Positions 1 to 6,884 of a DNA stretch of 8,117 bases are shown here, one piece after another; the first letter of the stretch is position 1, and each line of letters opens with the position of its first letter. Both the position numbers and the translations under genes were made by a program. The notes below the pieces were generated by a model, which did not search any database, was not told where the DNA came from, and was given only the letters and a program-made list of their open reading frames with translations. The DNA is from an uncultured Bacilli bacterium (GTDB lineage: Bacteria; Bacillota_I; Bacilli_A; RF39; UBA660). The DNA lies in NCBI GenBank assembly GCA_947853245.1, contig CANTWP010000095.1:1-8117 (forward strand), read 5' to 3'.

Positions 1-19
1 TGTTATTACTCTTAGTCAT
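1..19 (-). CDS. Possible 5' end of the next minus-strand gene (sigG by synteny, unproven)
   Basis: An ATG at 19-17 on the minus strand opens a frame reading MTKSNN before the window ends. AGAAGA about 8 bases upstream is only a weak ribosome-binding site. A good promoter-like sequence lies about 27 bases upstream. In B. subtilis and many relatives sigG follows sigE on the same strand, and SigG proteins begin with a short M-x-x-N-K-V-E-I-C type leader, so position and the Asn-rich start are compatible. Six codons cannot identify a gene. Confidence 0.25.
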
Positions 20-45
20 ACAATCTATCTTCTATTATTGACTTA

Positions 46-74
46 ATTATACATTATTATGAATATTTTTTCAA
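46..74 (-). promoter_or_regulatory. Sigma-A type promoter pointing off the left edge
   Basis: On the minus strand TTGAAA (74-69) and TATAAT (51-46) are separated by 17 bases, a near-consensus vegetative promoter. The -10 lies about 27 bases ahead of the ATG at 19, the same distance seen for ftsA. A CATAATA at 61-55 could also serve as a sigma-G type -10, but its -35 is poor. Confidence 0.5.
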
Positions 75-99
75 TAGTATATTATTACCTTTCATAATA
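55..99. repeat. Inverted repeat, 9-bp arms with 27-base spacer
   Basis: TATTATGAA (55-63) is exactly complementary in reverse to TTCATAATA (91-99). There is no T run after it on the minus strand, so it is not a terminator. It flanks the -35 of the promoter at 46-74 and could be an operator, but 9-bp AT-rich repeats also arise by chance. Confidence 0.35.
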
Positions 100-101
100 T
101 T

Positions 102-124
102 AAAAAAGACATATCAACATATAT
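102..124 (-). terminator. Weak candidate terminator after sigE
   Basis: On the minus strand, ATATAT and ATATGT can pair (six pairs, one G-U) around the loop GTTG, followed by C and six T. It begins 5 bases past the sigE stop. The stem has only A-U and G-U pairs, so it may be inefficient. Confidence 0.35.
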
Positions 125-129
125 AACAA

Positions 130-822
130 TTATATTTTAGATATTACTTTAAGTCTTTTAATAACTTTCTTTTCAATTCTAGAAATATAAGACTGACTAA
201 TACCTAACATACTAGCAACCTCTTTTTGAGTCTTTTCTTCTTTACCAAACAGTCCATAACGAAGTATCATAATCTGTTTATCACGTTCATTTAGTTTTTC
301 TATTTCTTGATATAATTCCTTACGATCATTTTCATTTTCAATACCTTGAGTTACCACATTAGCATCTGTTCCTAAAATATCTTCTAAGTGTAATTCATTA
401 CCTTCCGCATCATAACTTAAACTATCTTCAAAACTCACTTCACCTTTTCTTTTCTTATTTTTTCTTAAAAACATTAATATTTCATTATCAATACAACGTG
501 ATGCATAAGTAGCAAGTTTAATATTTTTATCAGATTTATAAGTGTTTATTCCCTTTATTAAACCAATAGTACCTATACTTACAAGATCCTCTAAATCAAC
601 ACCCGTATTTTCATATTTTTTTGATAAAAATACTACCAATCTTAAGTTATGTTCTATTAATTTACTACGAGCTAGTTCATCACCAGAACTAGCTAGTTCT
701 ACATAATAAGACTCATCTTCTTTAGAAAGCGGTTCTGGTAACTTATCAGCACTACCTACAAAGAAAATTCCTGCTTCTAAATTAAATATTCTTAATATTT
801 TATTCCAAATTTTCTTTAACAT
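130..822 (-). CDS. sigE: RNA polymerase sporulation sigma factor SigE (pro-sigma-E), mother-cell specific
   Basis: This 230-residue sigma-70 family protein closely resembles B. subtilis pro-sigma-E. Known role: it directs early mother-cell transcription after asymmetric septation, once SpoIIGA removes its pro-sequence. Seen here: an amphipathic basic N-terminus (MLKKIWNKILRIFNL), then GIFFVGS aligning with the EVYYIGG cleavage region, placing cleavage near F20/F21. Region 2 spans about 59-120 (NLRLVVFLSKKYENTG; DLVSIGTIGLIK; LATYASRCIDNEILMFLR). Region 4 has the helix-turn-helix KEVASMLGISQSYISRIEKK at about 200-219. The start at 822 is chosen because AGGAGGG lies just upstream; an in-frame ATG at 855 lies inside spoIIGA and lacks such a site. 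The first 7 bases overlap the spoIIGA end, so the two are probably translationally coupled. Very confident. Confidence 0.96.
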   Translation of the reverse strand: MLKKIWNKILRIFNLEAGIFFVGSADKLPEPLSKEDESYYVELASSGDELARSKLIEHNLRLVVFLSKKYENTGVDLEDLVSIGTIGLIKGINTYKSDKNIKLATYASRCIDNEILMFLRKNKKRKGEVSFEDSLSYDAEGNELHLEDILGTDANVVTQGIENENDRKELYQEIEKLNERDKQIMILRYGLFGKEEKTQKEVASMLGISQSYISRIEKKVIKRLKVISKI

Positions 823-1598
823 ATTCCCTCCTGTATTATATTTGGTAATATACAATCAACACCATCTATTCTAATTAATTCTTCTGAAATACCTATTAAT
901 ACTTGAAAATTATGCCCATCTATTTCTACTTTTTTTGGACAAATACATTTTATAATACCATGATTTCCTATTGTCTGATAAGGAACCATAATATTAAAAT
1001 CGTTAATATTTTTTATAAATTTCTTATTAATAAACAAAATCGACCGGTTAAAATAAGGATCTACTATCTTATTACCAGTATCTAAATAACCAGTACAAGT
1101 AATTTTTTCATCAGATAAATATATAACAACATTATGATAATGACTATAATTATATTTTAAAGATCTATTTTGTTTTATATAAATATATAAAATTATAGGT
1201 GATATTATAATTAAAATAATAAAATTAATGCTTAATCCATTATGAAAAAAAATAAGTCCTTCATTTTTATAAGAAAATTCTATATTTAAAAGATATAAAA
1301 ATCCTCCTAGAAGAATACTAGATGTATATAAATATAAAATATTTTTCAAAAAATAAACTCTATCATGAAAACCAAAGCCGATAATAATCATACCAATGCT
1401 AATAAATATTTTTATAATAAATAAGGTTAAAGATGTCATTCTAAAAAATAATAATAATGTACTTAGACTACCAAAGAATGCTCCTAACATTAATCTATAG
1501 ATCTTAACTTTTCTTTTTAATAGAATTGATACTGTTAGAAGAAGCATAAAGTCAAAAACAAAATTTAAAAATAAAACTAAGTCAACATATATTTTCAT
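816..1598 (-). CDS. spoIIGA: Sporulation sigma-E factor-processing peptidase SpoIIGA
   Basis: This is a 260-residue membrane aspartic protease, somewhat shorter than the roughly 300 residues usual in Bacillus. Five hydrophobic segments are visible at about 4-27, 36-52, 57-76, 82-104 and 123-142, followed by a soluble domain. That domain carries the catalytic motif LDTGNKIVDPY, with D173 in DTG, and a late VLIGIS segment and ILP near the C-terminus, so the protease half looks complete. Known role: it sits in the sporulation septum, is switched on by SpoIIR from the forespore, and cleaves pro-sigma-E. Its substrate gene follows with a 7-base overlap. An in-frame TGA at 1608-1610 blocks any upstream start. 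GGTGAT at 1607-1612 serves as ribosome-binding site. A terminator separates it from ftsZ. Confidence 0.95.
   Translation of the reverse strand: MKIYVDLVLFLNFVFDFMLLLTVSILLKRKVKIYRLMLGAFFGSLSTLLLFFRMTSLTLFIIKIFISIGMIIIGFGFHDRVYFLKNILYLYTSSILLGGFLYLLNIEFSYKNEGLIFFHNGLSINFIILIIISPIILYIYIKQNRSLKYNYSHYHNVVIYLSDEKITCTGYLDTGNKIVDPYFNRSILFINKKFIKNINDFNIMVPYQTIGNHGIIKCICPKKVEIDGHNFQVLIGISEELIRIDGVDCILPNIIQEGIC
826..832 (-). promoter_or_regulatory. Ribosome-binding site of sigE inside spoIIGA
   Basis: AGGAGGG on the minus strand lies 3 bases before the ATG at 822 and within the last codons of spoIIGA. It decides the sigE start in favour of 822 over the in-frame ATG at 855. The spacing is short but the match is strong. 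Confidence 0.85.
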
Positions 1599-1618
1599 GT
1601 CATAACATCACCACAAAC

Positions 1619-1652
1619 ATTATAAAAAAACAACATGAAATATCATGTCGTT
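1619..1652 (-). promoter_or_regulatory. Candidate spoIIGA-sigE promoter (-10 at 1624-1619) with Spo0A-box-like sequence
   Basis: A perfect TATAAT occupies 1624-1619 on the minus strand, 20 bases before the spoIIGA ATG. No vegetative -35 is found 16-18 bases upstream (CATGAT at the 17-base position). In B. subtilis the spoIIG promoter has an unusually long spacer and depends on Spo0A~P, which binds TGTCGAA boxes. Here TGTCGTT (1646-1652 on the plus strand) matches 5 of 7 positions, in about the right place. The terminator stem of ftsZ covers the same bases. Suggestive only. Confidence 0.4.
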
Positions 1653-1654
1653 TT
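1624..1654 (-). terminator. Rho-independent terminator after ftsZ
   Basis: On the minus strand AACGACATGA (1652-1643) pairs with TCATGTTGTT (1638-1629) around loop TATT, ten pairs with one G-U, and seven T follow through 1624. The G-U pair forms only in the minus-strand RNA, which fits termination of ftsAZ. It begins about 14-16 bases after the ftsZ stop. Confidence 0.85.
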
Positions 1655-1667
1655 GTGAGTTTTAAAA

Positions 1668-2747
1668 TTAAAATCCTCTTTTTCTTAAAATTGTAGGAAT
1701 TACAAAATCATCATCGTCATCACTATCATCATCATTATCAACTTTAGATCTTATATCTTCTCTTCTTACATTATCATTTTGATTTTGTGATTTAGGTGTA
1801 TTTTCAAAACCTGTTGCTATAACAGTAACAATAATTTCATCATTTAAGTTTTCATTGATCACCGCTCCAAAGATTGTATTAATATCTGTGTTAGCACTAG
1901 AACGAATTACTTCAGCAGCTTCTTCTACTTCAAATAAAGTTAAATTAGCACCACCAGTTACATTTATAATTGCATCTGTTGCTCCACTAATGCTAGTTTC
2001 TAGAAGTGGACTTTCAACAGCTTGACGAGCGGCTTCAGTAGCACGATTTTCTCCTACACCTATTCCAATACCAATAAGTGCATTACCACGTTTTTCCATA
2101 ACTGTTTTAACATCAGCAAAGTCTAGATTAATAAGACCCGCTACGGCAATTAAATCAGATATAGATTGAACACCACGTCTTAATACGTTATCAACTTCTT
2201 TAAATGAATCTAAAAGTGGTGTTGTCTTATCGATCATTTCTCTTAAACGATCATTTGGAATAACAATTAGAGTATCAACATGTTTTTTTAATTCCTCTAA
2301 TCCAGCAATAGCTTGTTCCATACGTTTTCTACCTTCAAATGAGAATGGTTTTGTAACAATACCAACCGTTAAAGCACCTAATTCTTGGGCAATAGATGCA
2401 ATTACTGGAGCAGCACCTGTTCCTGTTCCACCACCCATTCCGCAAGTAACAAATACCATATCAGCACCATCTAAAGCAGCTTGAATTTCTTGCTTTGATT
2501 CTAAAGCAGCTTCTTTACCAATCTGAGGATTGGCTCCAGCCCCAAGTCCATTTGTAAGTTCTGTTCCTATTTGTATTTTAATTGGAGCTTTAGAATTATT
2601 TAATACTTGCAAATCAGTATTTGCAACTATAAAGTCAACTCCTTTTACTCCCGATTCAATCATTCTATTAACAGCGTTATTTCCGCCACCACCTACACCA
2701 ATTACTTTTATTTTTGCTAATTGATCCATTTCTAATCCACCAAACAT
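1668..2747 (-). CDS. ftsZ: Cell division protein FtsZ
   Basis: This 359-residue tubulin-like GTPase polymerises at midcell to form the Z ring. Visible features: the N-terminal nucleotide loop [15 protein letters not shown] (15-29), the tubulin signature GGGTGTG (105-111), the T7 synergy loop NLDFADV (207-213) whose D209 and D212 act on the neighbouring subunit's GTP, and a C-terminal peptide [10 protein letters not shown], the variant of the site that binds FtsA, SepF and EzrA. The linker between about 317 and 347 is short and becomes a run of Asp just before that peptide. The start is fixed by AAGGAGG with 8 bases to the ATG. ftsA ends 20 bases upstream, so ftsA and ftsZ form one unit; a hairpin terminator follows. 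The C-terminal residues are all present. Confidence 0.98.
   Translation of the reverse strand: MFGGLEMDQLAKIKVIGVGGGGNNAVNRMIESGVKGVDFIVANTDLQVLNNSKAPIKIQIGTELTNGLGAGANPQIGKEAALESKQEIQAALDGADMVFVTCGMGGGTGTGAAPVIASIAQELGALTVGIVTKPFSFEGRKRMEQAIAGLEELKKHVDTLIVIPNDRLREMIDKTTPLLDSFKEVDNVLRRGVQSISDLIAVAGLINLDFADVKTVMEKRGNALIGIGIGVGENRATEAARQAVESPLLETSISGATDAIINVTGGANLTLFEVEEAAEVIRSSANTDINTIFGAVINENLNDEIIVTVIATGFENTPKSQNQNDNVRREDIRSKVDNDDDSDDDDDFVIPTILRKRGF
1707..1739 (-). repeat. GAT/GAC codon run encoding the Asp stretch of FtsZ
   Basis: Eleven consecutive ftsZ codons (residues 337-347) are nine Asp with one Asn and one Ser, written mostly as GAT with one GAC. This is a short imperfect trinucleotide repeat in the linker just before the C-terminal peptide. 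Confidence 0.8.
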
Positions 2748-2767
2748 TGTCTAATCCTCCTTGTTAT

Positions 2768-4018
2768 TTATTGTTCACTGAAAAAATAATTAAATAATTT
2801 GCCTAAAGTTGAATCTTCTGAAACATTACTTAAGACTCTTTTCTTCGTTTCTGCCATTTCTTCTCCATCAGAAGTACTAATCATTGAATAATCTTTTCCT
2901 TTTAGTTTTAATTTATTAATGAAATATACTATATTTCCAATACAAACAGAATATTTGTTATTTCTAATTCCTACTAATCTAACATTACCAAGGGTAGCTG
3001 TTTGCATTATATCTTCTAAAGCATATTCAAAATGCGCCATATTAGTAATACCACCAGTTACTATTGTATAATCTATTTTATGGTCAGTTAAAATCTTAAT
3101 TTCATTACCAGCCAAATTAAGAATTTCTTCTAATCTAGACATTACAATTTCTGATACTTCTAACTGATTTAACACTAACTTTTCTCCAACTTCATTTACT
3201 ACTTCAAAAGTTTCATTAACACTTGCATATTTTTTATGAGATAAAGCAAACTTTTCTTTTATAAGTCGTGCATTACTTGAACTGATTTTATACATATAAG
3301 CTAAATCGCCATCTACAGTTTTAGCCCCTATTGCAATAATAGAGCATTTTACAAGAATTCCTCTATTATATAAAGATATAGTCGTAGTTTCTTCACCGAT
3401 ATCAATAATAGCTCCTACTTGACTATCCATCTCTTTAGTTTTAAAAGCATATATATCGCCAATTGGATTTAAAGAAATATCAACAACCTCTAAACCAGCC
3501 ATATCTAGCAAACTAACTACTGAATAAATATTCTTTTTAGGCGTTGTAACCATAATAGATCGCGAATTTAATATTTTACCAAATAAGCCTTTTGGATCGC
3601 GAACACGTTCTTGCTCATCAACCGAAAAGTCAATTGGAAGCATTGTAACTACTTCTTTGCCAGGTTCTAAATTATCTTTAACAGACTCCTGCAATACTCT
3701 TATAATATCGTCACCAGTAACTAGACCTTCACTACTTTGAATACTAGTACTCGCTTTTACTAAATCATATTCAGAAAAATAAGCGGGTACTGAAGAGATT
3801 ACCTTTTTAATTTTTATTCCTAACATTGCTTCTATCTCACTTATTGCTTTTTTTAATGATGTAGAAGCTTTTTCTAAATCAGTAATTAACCCTTTTTTTA
3901 TTCCATTAGACTTAACAGATGTAGCAGCAAGTAAGTTTAACTTACCTTTATATAATTCACACACGATTACTTTTATAGCGTCAGAACCAATGTCAACACT
4001 AGTATATACATGCTTCAC
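2768..4018 (-). CDS. ftsA: Cell division protein FtsA (actin-like membrane anchor of the Z ring)
   Basis: This 416-residue actin-fold ATPase tethers FtsZ to the membrane and recruits later division proteins. Seen: phosphate-1 motif SVDIGSDAIKV near the N-terminus (7-17), phosphate-2 segment IDIGEETTTISLY (205-217), adenosine motif VTGGIT (320-325), and a C-terminal amphipathic helix TLGKLFNYFFSEQ (404-416) that fits the family's membrane-targeting sequence. A GTG at 4033 would add five residues, but the GTG at 4018 is preferred: GGGAGATGAT lies 8 bases ahead of it (counted from GGAG) and the protein then begins MKHVYTSVDIG, as is usual for FtsA. Length is slightly below the B. subtilis protein. 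It is transcribed with ftsZ from its own promoter, separate from ftsQ. The phosphate-2 loop has GEE where Gly-rich sequence is common in the actin superfamily. Confidence 0.96.
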   Translation of the reverse strand: MKHVYTSVDIGSDAIKVIVCELYKGKLNLLAATSVKSNGIKKGLITDLEKASTSLKKAISEIEAMLGIKIKKVISSVPAYFSEYDLVKASTSIQSSEGLVTGDDIIRVLQESVKDNLEPGKEVVTMLPIDFSVDEQERVRDPKGLFGKILNSRSIMVTTPKKNIYSVVSLLDMAGLEVVDISLNPIGDIYAFKTKEMDSQVGAIIDIGEETTTISLYNRGILVKCSIIAIGAKTVDGDLAYMYKISSSNARLIKEKFALSHKKYASVNETFEVVNEVGEKLVLNQLEVSEIVMSRLEEILNLAGNEIKILTDHKIDYTIVTGGITNMAHFEYALEDIMQTATLGNVRLVGIRNNKYSVCIGNIVYFINKLKLKGKDYSMISTSDGEEMAETKKRVLSNVSEDSTLGKLFNYFFSEQ

Positions 4019-4021
4019 TAT

Positions 4022-4031
4022 ATCATCTCCC
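4022..4031 (-). promoter_or_regulatory. Ribosome-binding site deciding the ftsA start
   Basis: GGGAGATGAT on the minus strand matches the extended Shine-Dalgarno sequence with one mismatch and is correctly spaced for the GTG at 4018. The alternative GTG at 4033 overlaps it and has nothing suitable upstream. Confidence 0.8.
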
Positions 4032-4044
4032 ACAGTCTACCACA

Positions 4045-4073
4045 ATTATACTATAAAAACGAACAAAAGAAAA
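4045..4073 (-). promoter_or_regulatory. Promoter of ftsA-ftsZ
   Basis: TATAAT at 4050-4045 on the minus strand stands 26 bases before the ftsA GTG. At 17-base spacing the -35 is TTTTCT (4073-4068), a weak match, and there is no TG extension. Its place just after the ftsQ terminator supports a separate ftsAZ transcript. Confidence 0.6.
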
Positions 4074-4124
4074 GAAAATTATTAAAAACATCTTTATTTT
4101 TTATATACTTTTTTATATGCATAT

Positions 4125-4154
4125 AAAAAACTTTGAATATTTTTTATTCAAAGT
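4125..4154 (-). terminator. Rho-independent terminator after ftsQ
   Basis: ACTTTGAATA and TATTCAAAGT form a perfect 10-bp stem around five A on the minus strand, followed by six T (4130-4125, the first shared with the stem). It starts about 10 bases after the ftsQ stop and closes the murG-murB-ftsQ unit. Confidence 0.85.
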
Positions 4155-4163
4155 CATTAATAA

Positions 4164-4874
4164 CTACTCTGCTAATATTTTAAAATATTCCCCAGAATCT
4201 AAATATAAGATTCCTTTTTTAGAACCAAATTTCTTAATTATATCAAGATAATTATTTATACTTTTAAATTTATCTAACGTTAAATAAACATAGTTACCAT
4301 CATCCATAAACAATAGAAATCTCTCACTATCGACATCATTTGGATCATATTTGATTTCCGAAATTCGTTCTAAAACATCATTATCAACTAAAATCATATT
4401 TTCAAAAAAACTATAATATACAGTATCTGGTATATAATTTATTACAGTTGGAACTATATACTGATTTTCTGTTGTACTACCATCTAATAAAACAGTAGCA
4501 CTTTTATTAGAATCATAAAAAATAGGCCTATTCTCTGTCACTTCAATATAAATACTTGTAAACATCTTTTTAGTAACATTAACACTTTTAATCATCTGAT
4601 TATTAGTTAATTTTCTTTTAACAGAAAATGATGTTGCTTGATAAGATTTAGGATAATTAGAAATACCCGCTATATCAATTATTTCTTGTTCACTTAAATA
4701 ATAGTTATTACTAACATATATATTAGTTATTTTTAATTGCAGAAAAAGAAATATTAATATAACTATAACCAATATTACAGATAAAAATATCATGACATTC
4801 TTATATTTTATTTTTCTTTTTTTAACATTAATCTTTTTTTCCTTTTTTCTGGAACTAGTAATTCTTTTTGTCAT
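4164..4874 (-). CDS. ftsQ: Division protein FtsQ/DivIB
   Basis: This 236-residue bitopic protein has a strongly basic cytoplasmic tail (1-26), one transmembrane helix (about 27-46) and an extracellular part starting with a POTRA domain (about 48-116; LKITNIYVSNNYYLSEQEIIDIAGI is its first strand and helix, quoted only in part by position 47-71). Known role: with FtsL/DivIC it links the Z ring to septal wall synthesis by FtsW and PBP2b. The rest (about 117-236) fits the beta domain; the long gamma tail of some Firmicute homologues is not evident. It starts 8 bases after murB ends. The murB stop codon contributes to its ribosome-binding site AGGTGAT, so translation is probably coupled. A strong terminator follows. 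Identity rests on topology, POTRA pattern and position; sequence conservation in this family is low. Confidence 0.9.
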   Translation of the reverse strand: MTKRITSSRKKEKKINVKKRKIKYKNVMIFLSVILVIVILIFLFLQLKITNIYVSNNYYLSEQEIIDIAGISNYPKSYQATSFSVKRKLTNNQMIKSVNVTKKMFTSIYIEVTENRPIFYDSNKSATVLLDGSTTENQYIVPTVINYIPDTVYYSFFENMILVDNDVLERISEIKYDPNDVDSERFLLFMDDGNYVYLTLDKFKSINNYLDIIKKFGSKKGILYLDSGEYFKILAE

Positions 4875-4882
4875 AATATCAC

Positions 4883-5779
4883 CTATTCAACAAACTCTTG
4901 TTCAATCTTTAATTCAATATTATATTTTTCTTTTACTTTACTTTGAACTTCTCTAATAAGTTCTTTTACATCTTCTCCGGTTGCTCCACCAGTATTTACA
5001 ATGAAATTAGCATGTTTATTACTAACTTCCGCTCCACCTATACGTTTACCTTTATAACCTATTTCTTCAATTAAATGACCAGCAAATTCACCTGCTGGAT
5101 TACGGAAAACAGAACCTGCTGATGGAAACTCTAATGGTTGGCTAATCAAACGACGTTGCTTCCTTTCTTCGATCGTTTCCATTATTTCCTCTTTATTACC
5201 TTTTCTTAAAACTATTGTAGCTTCTAAGCAAATATAATCCTTATTTTTTTGAAGAAATGAAGAACGATAATGAAAATCTAAATCTTTATTATATAATGTT
5301 TTTATTTTAAATTCTGGAGTTAAAACTTTAACTTCACTTATAATATATCCCATGTCACTTTTATAAGCACCAGCATTCATATATACAGCTCCACCTACTG
5401 AACCTGGAATACCAGTAGCAAACTCTAATCCCGATAATCCCATTTTACACATTTTTAAAGCTAAACGCATTAAAGAATAACCCGCTCCAACTTTAATAAC
5501 TGTATCATTAATACTTAGATCATTAAAAGCATCTAACTTAATAATAACTCCATCAAAACCTTTACTACTAAATATTACATTAGAACCATTACCAAGGATC
5601 ATATATTTAACTTCTTTTTCTTTTAAATATTTAAGTAATTTAATAAGTTGTCTCTCAGTTTCTGGGAAGACCATAAGTTTTGCTACTGAACTTATTTTAT
5701 AAGTATTATATTTAATTAAATCAATATTTTCTAAATACTTTCCACACTTTAGATTCTTAATTTCCTTAACTATATTCAT
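4883..5779 (-). CDS. murB: UDP-N-acetylenolpyruvoylglucosamine reductase MurB
   Basis: This 298-residue FAD enzyme of the cytoplasm reduces UDP-GlcNAc-enolpyruvate to UDP-MurNAc with NADPH, the second committed step of peptidoglycan precursor synthesis. Seen: the FAD-binding segment ILGNGSNVIF (61-70), GIPGSVGGAVYMNAGAY (123-139), YRSS (171-174), SAGSVFRNP (220-228) with the proton-donor Ser at 223, and a C-terminal LKIE that should supply the catalytic Glu (E293). The layout is that of the shorter type II MurB of Gram-positives. A GTG at 5791 would add four residues, but the ATG at 5779 is preferred because AGGTGA lies 8 bases upstream of it, inside the last codons of murG. Only one base separates the murG stop from this ATG, so translation is likely coupled. 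Confidence 0.96.
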   Translation of the reverse strand: MNIVKEIKNLKCGKYLENIDLIKYNTYKISSVAKLMVFPETERQLIKLLKYLKEKEVKYMILGNGSNVIFSSKGFDGVIIKLDAFNDLSINDTVIKVGAGYSLMRLALKMCKMGLSGLEFATGIPGSVGGAVYMNAGAYKSDMGYIISEVKVLTPEFKIKTLYNKDLDFHYRSSFLQKNKDYICLEATIVLRKGNKEEIMETIEERKQRRLISQPLEFPSAGSVFRNPAGEFAGHLIEEIGYKGKRIGGAEVSNKHANFIVNTGGATGEDVKELIREVQSKVKEKYNIELKIEQEFVE

Positions 5780-5780
5780 T

Positions 5781-6863
5781 CTACTTCTCACCTATTATTT
5801 TCTTTATATTTTCATATATAATTGTAGCGCTACCATCAATTCCAAAATCACTTAGATTATTTTTCATATTTTGTATTTTAGCATCATCATTAATTAATGT
5901 ATCAATGTTACGCACTAAAATATCACCTTTTAAATCATGTTCCTCGATCATTATAGCGGCATTCGCATCTACTAAACCAATTGCGTTTTTATATTGATGA
6001 TTATCCGGCACATAAGGACTAGGTATTATAATTGATGGAACTTTTAAAGCAATTATCTCACTTAATGTGGAAGCCCCAGCACGTGTTACCATAATATCAG
6101 TACTTTTCATAATACGTGTCATATTATCTATATATGGTACTAGCTTTACATTAGTAGGAACTTTAATATTTTTTAAAGACTCGTAAGCTGCATTACCAGT
6201 TACATACAAAACTTGATAATTTTTTCCTCCAAAAGCCGAAAATAAATTAATAAAATAATCATTTATCTTAGAAGAACCAAGAGATCCCATTACTATTAAA
6301 ACTAACTTTTTACTATCTAATAAACCAAACTCCGATTTTTTCATGATTGGTTGTTTCAAAGCATCTTCACTACAAGGATTACCAGTAAATATAGTTTTTT
6401 CTTTTGGGAATTTATCAATTGTAGACTTAAAAGATGTTCCAATTAAAGTAACATGACTTGCTAAAAAGTTATTACATTTACCAGGAATACTATTTTGTTC
6501 ATGAATAAATGTTGGATATCCTAATTTAGAAGCAGCATATATTACTGGACCTGTTACATAACCACCAACACCAATAACAATATCTGGTTTAAACTCTTTA
6601 ATTAATTTCTTACATTTTTGATAACATTTATAAAAACAACTTAATACTTTAAAATTTTTATAAAGTTTTTTACGATTAAAACCATAAATTTCTATTGTTT
6701 CAAAAGGTATATTATGTTTTGGAATAATATCTTTTTCCATACGATTATGTGTTCCAATATATAGAAATTCACTCTTTGGTTCACGTTCTTTAATCTTATT
6801 AATTATTGCTAAAGCAGGATATATATGTCCACCAGTACCACCAGCACTAATAACCACTCTCAT
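5781..6863 (-). CDS. murG: Undecaprenyldiphospho-muramoylpentapeptide beta-N-acetylglucosaminyltransferase MurG
   Basis: This 360-residue GT-B fold glycosyltransferase (family GT28) works on the inner face of the membrane, adding GlcNAc from UDP-GlcNAc to lipid I to give lipid II. Seen: the N-terminal glycine loop AGGTGGHIYPALA (7-19), second glycine loop VGVGGYVTGP region (96-106), HEQNSIPGKCN (121-131), GSLGS (193-197), the donor-site motif RAGASTLSEI (261-270) with E269, and PSPYVPDNHQYKNA (281-294). All catalytic landmarks are present and length is normal. The ATG at 6863 follows GGATGTGATC, nearly the full complement of the 16S rRNA tail. It heads the murG-murB-ftsQ unit behind an extended -10 promoter. 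The usual upstream genes murD and ftsW/spoVE are not adjacent here; a J-like gene is. Confidence 0.97.
   Translation of the reverse strand: MRVVISAGGTGGHIYPALAIINKIKEREPKSEFLYIGTHNRMEKDIIPKHNIPFETIEIYGFNRKKLYKNFKVLSCFYKCYQKCKKLIKEFKPDIVIGVGGYVTGPVIYAASKLGYPTFIHEQNSIPGKCNNFLASHVTLIGTSFKSTIDKFPKEKTIFTGNPCSEDALKQPIMKKSEFGLLDSKKLVLIVMGSLGSSKINDYFINLFSAFGGKNYQVLYVTGNAAYESLKNIKVPTNVKLVPYIDNMTRIMKSTDIMVTRAGASTLSEIIALKVPSIIIPSPYVPDNHQYKNAIGLVDANAAIMIEEHDLKGDILVRNIDTLINDDAKIQNMKNNLSDFGIDGSATIIYENIKKIIGEK
5788..5793 (-). promoter_or_regulatory. Ribosome-binding site deciding the murB start, inside murG
   Basis: AGGTGA on the minus strand lies within the last codons of murG, 8 bases before the ATG at 5779. 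The GTG at 5791 falls inside this element, so it is unlikely to be the start. Confidence 0.75.
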
Positions 6864-6884
6864 CTGATCACATCCCTATTATTT

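Noticed and set aside
823..855. Upstream in-frame start for sigE at 855
   Set aside because: The extra residues are encoded by spoIIGA sequence and include the Shine-Dalgarno of the real start; the extension does not resemble pro-sigma-E.
903..1085. 60-codon open frame on the plus strand inside spoIIGA
   Set aside because: It lies wholly opposite the well-supported spoIIGA protease domain, has no ribosome-binding site evidence and no recognisable protein.
816..1598. spoIIGA as a truncated pseudogene because of its length
   Set aside because: The five membrane segments, DTG motif and C-terminal protease segments are all present, and the overlap with sigE is intact.
2530..2724. 64-codon open frame on the plus strand inside ftsZ
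   Set aside because: It is the complement of the conserved Gly-rich FtsZ N-terminus; its Pro-rich translation is what antisense of Gly codons gives.
4019..4163. Small gene or riboswitch between ftsQ and ftsA
   Set aside because: The 145 bases are accounted for by a terminator, a promoter and a ribosome-binding site; there is no room for a structured leader after the predicted start site.
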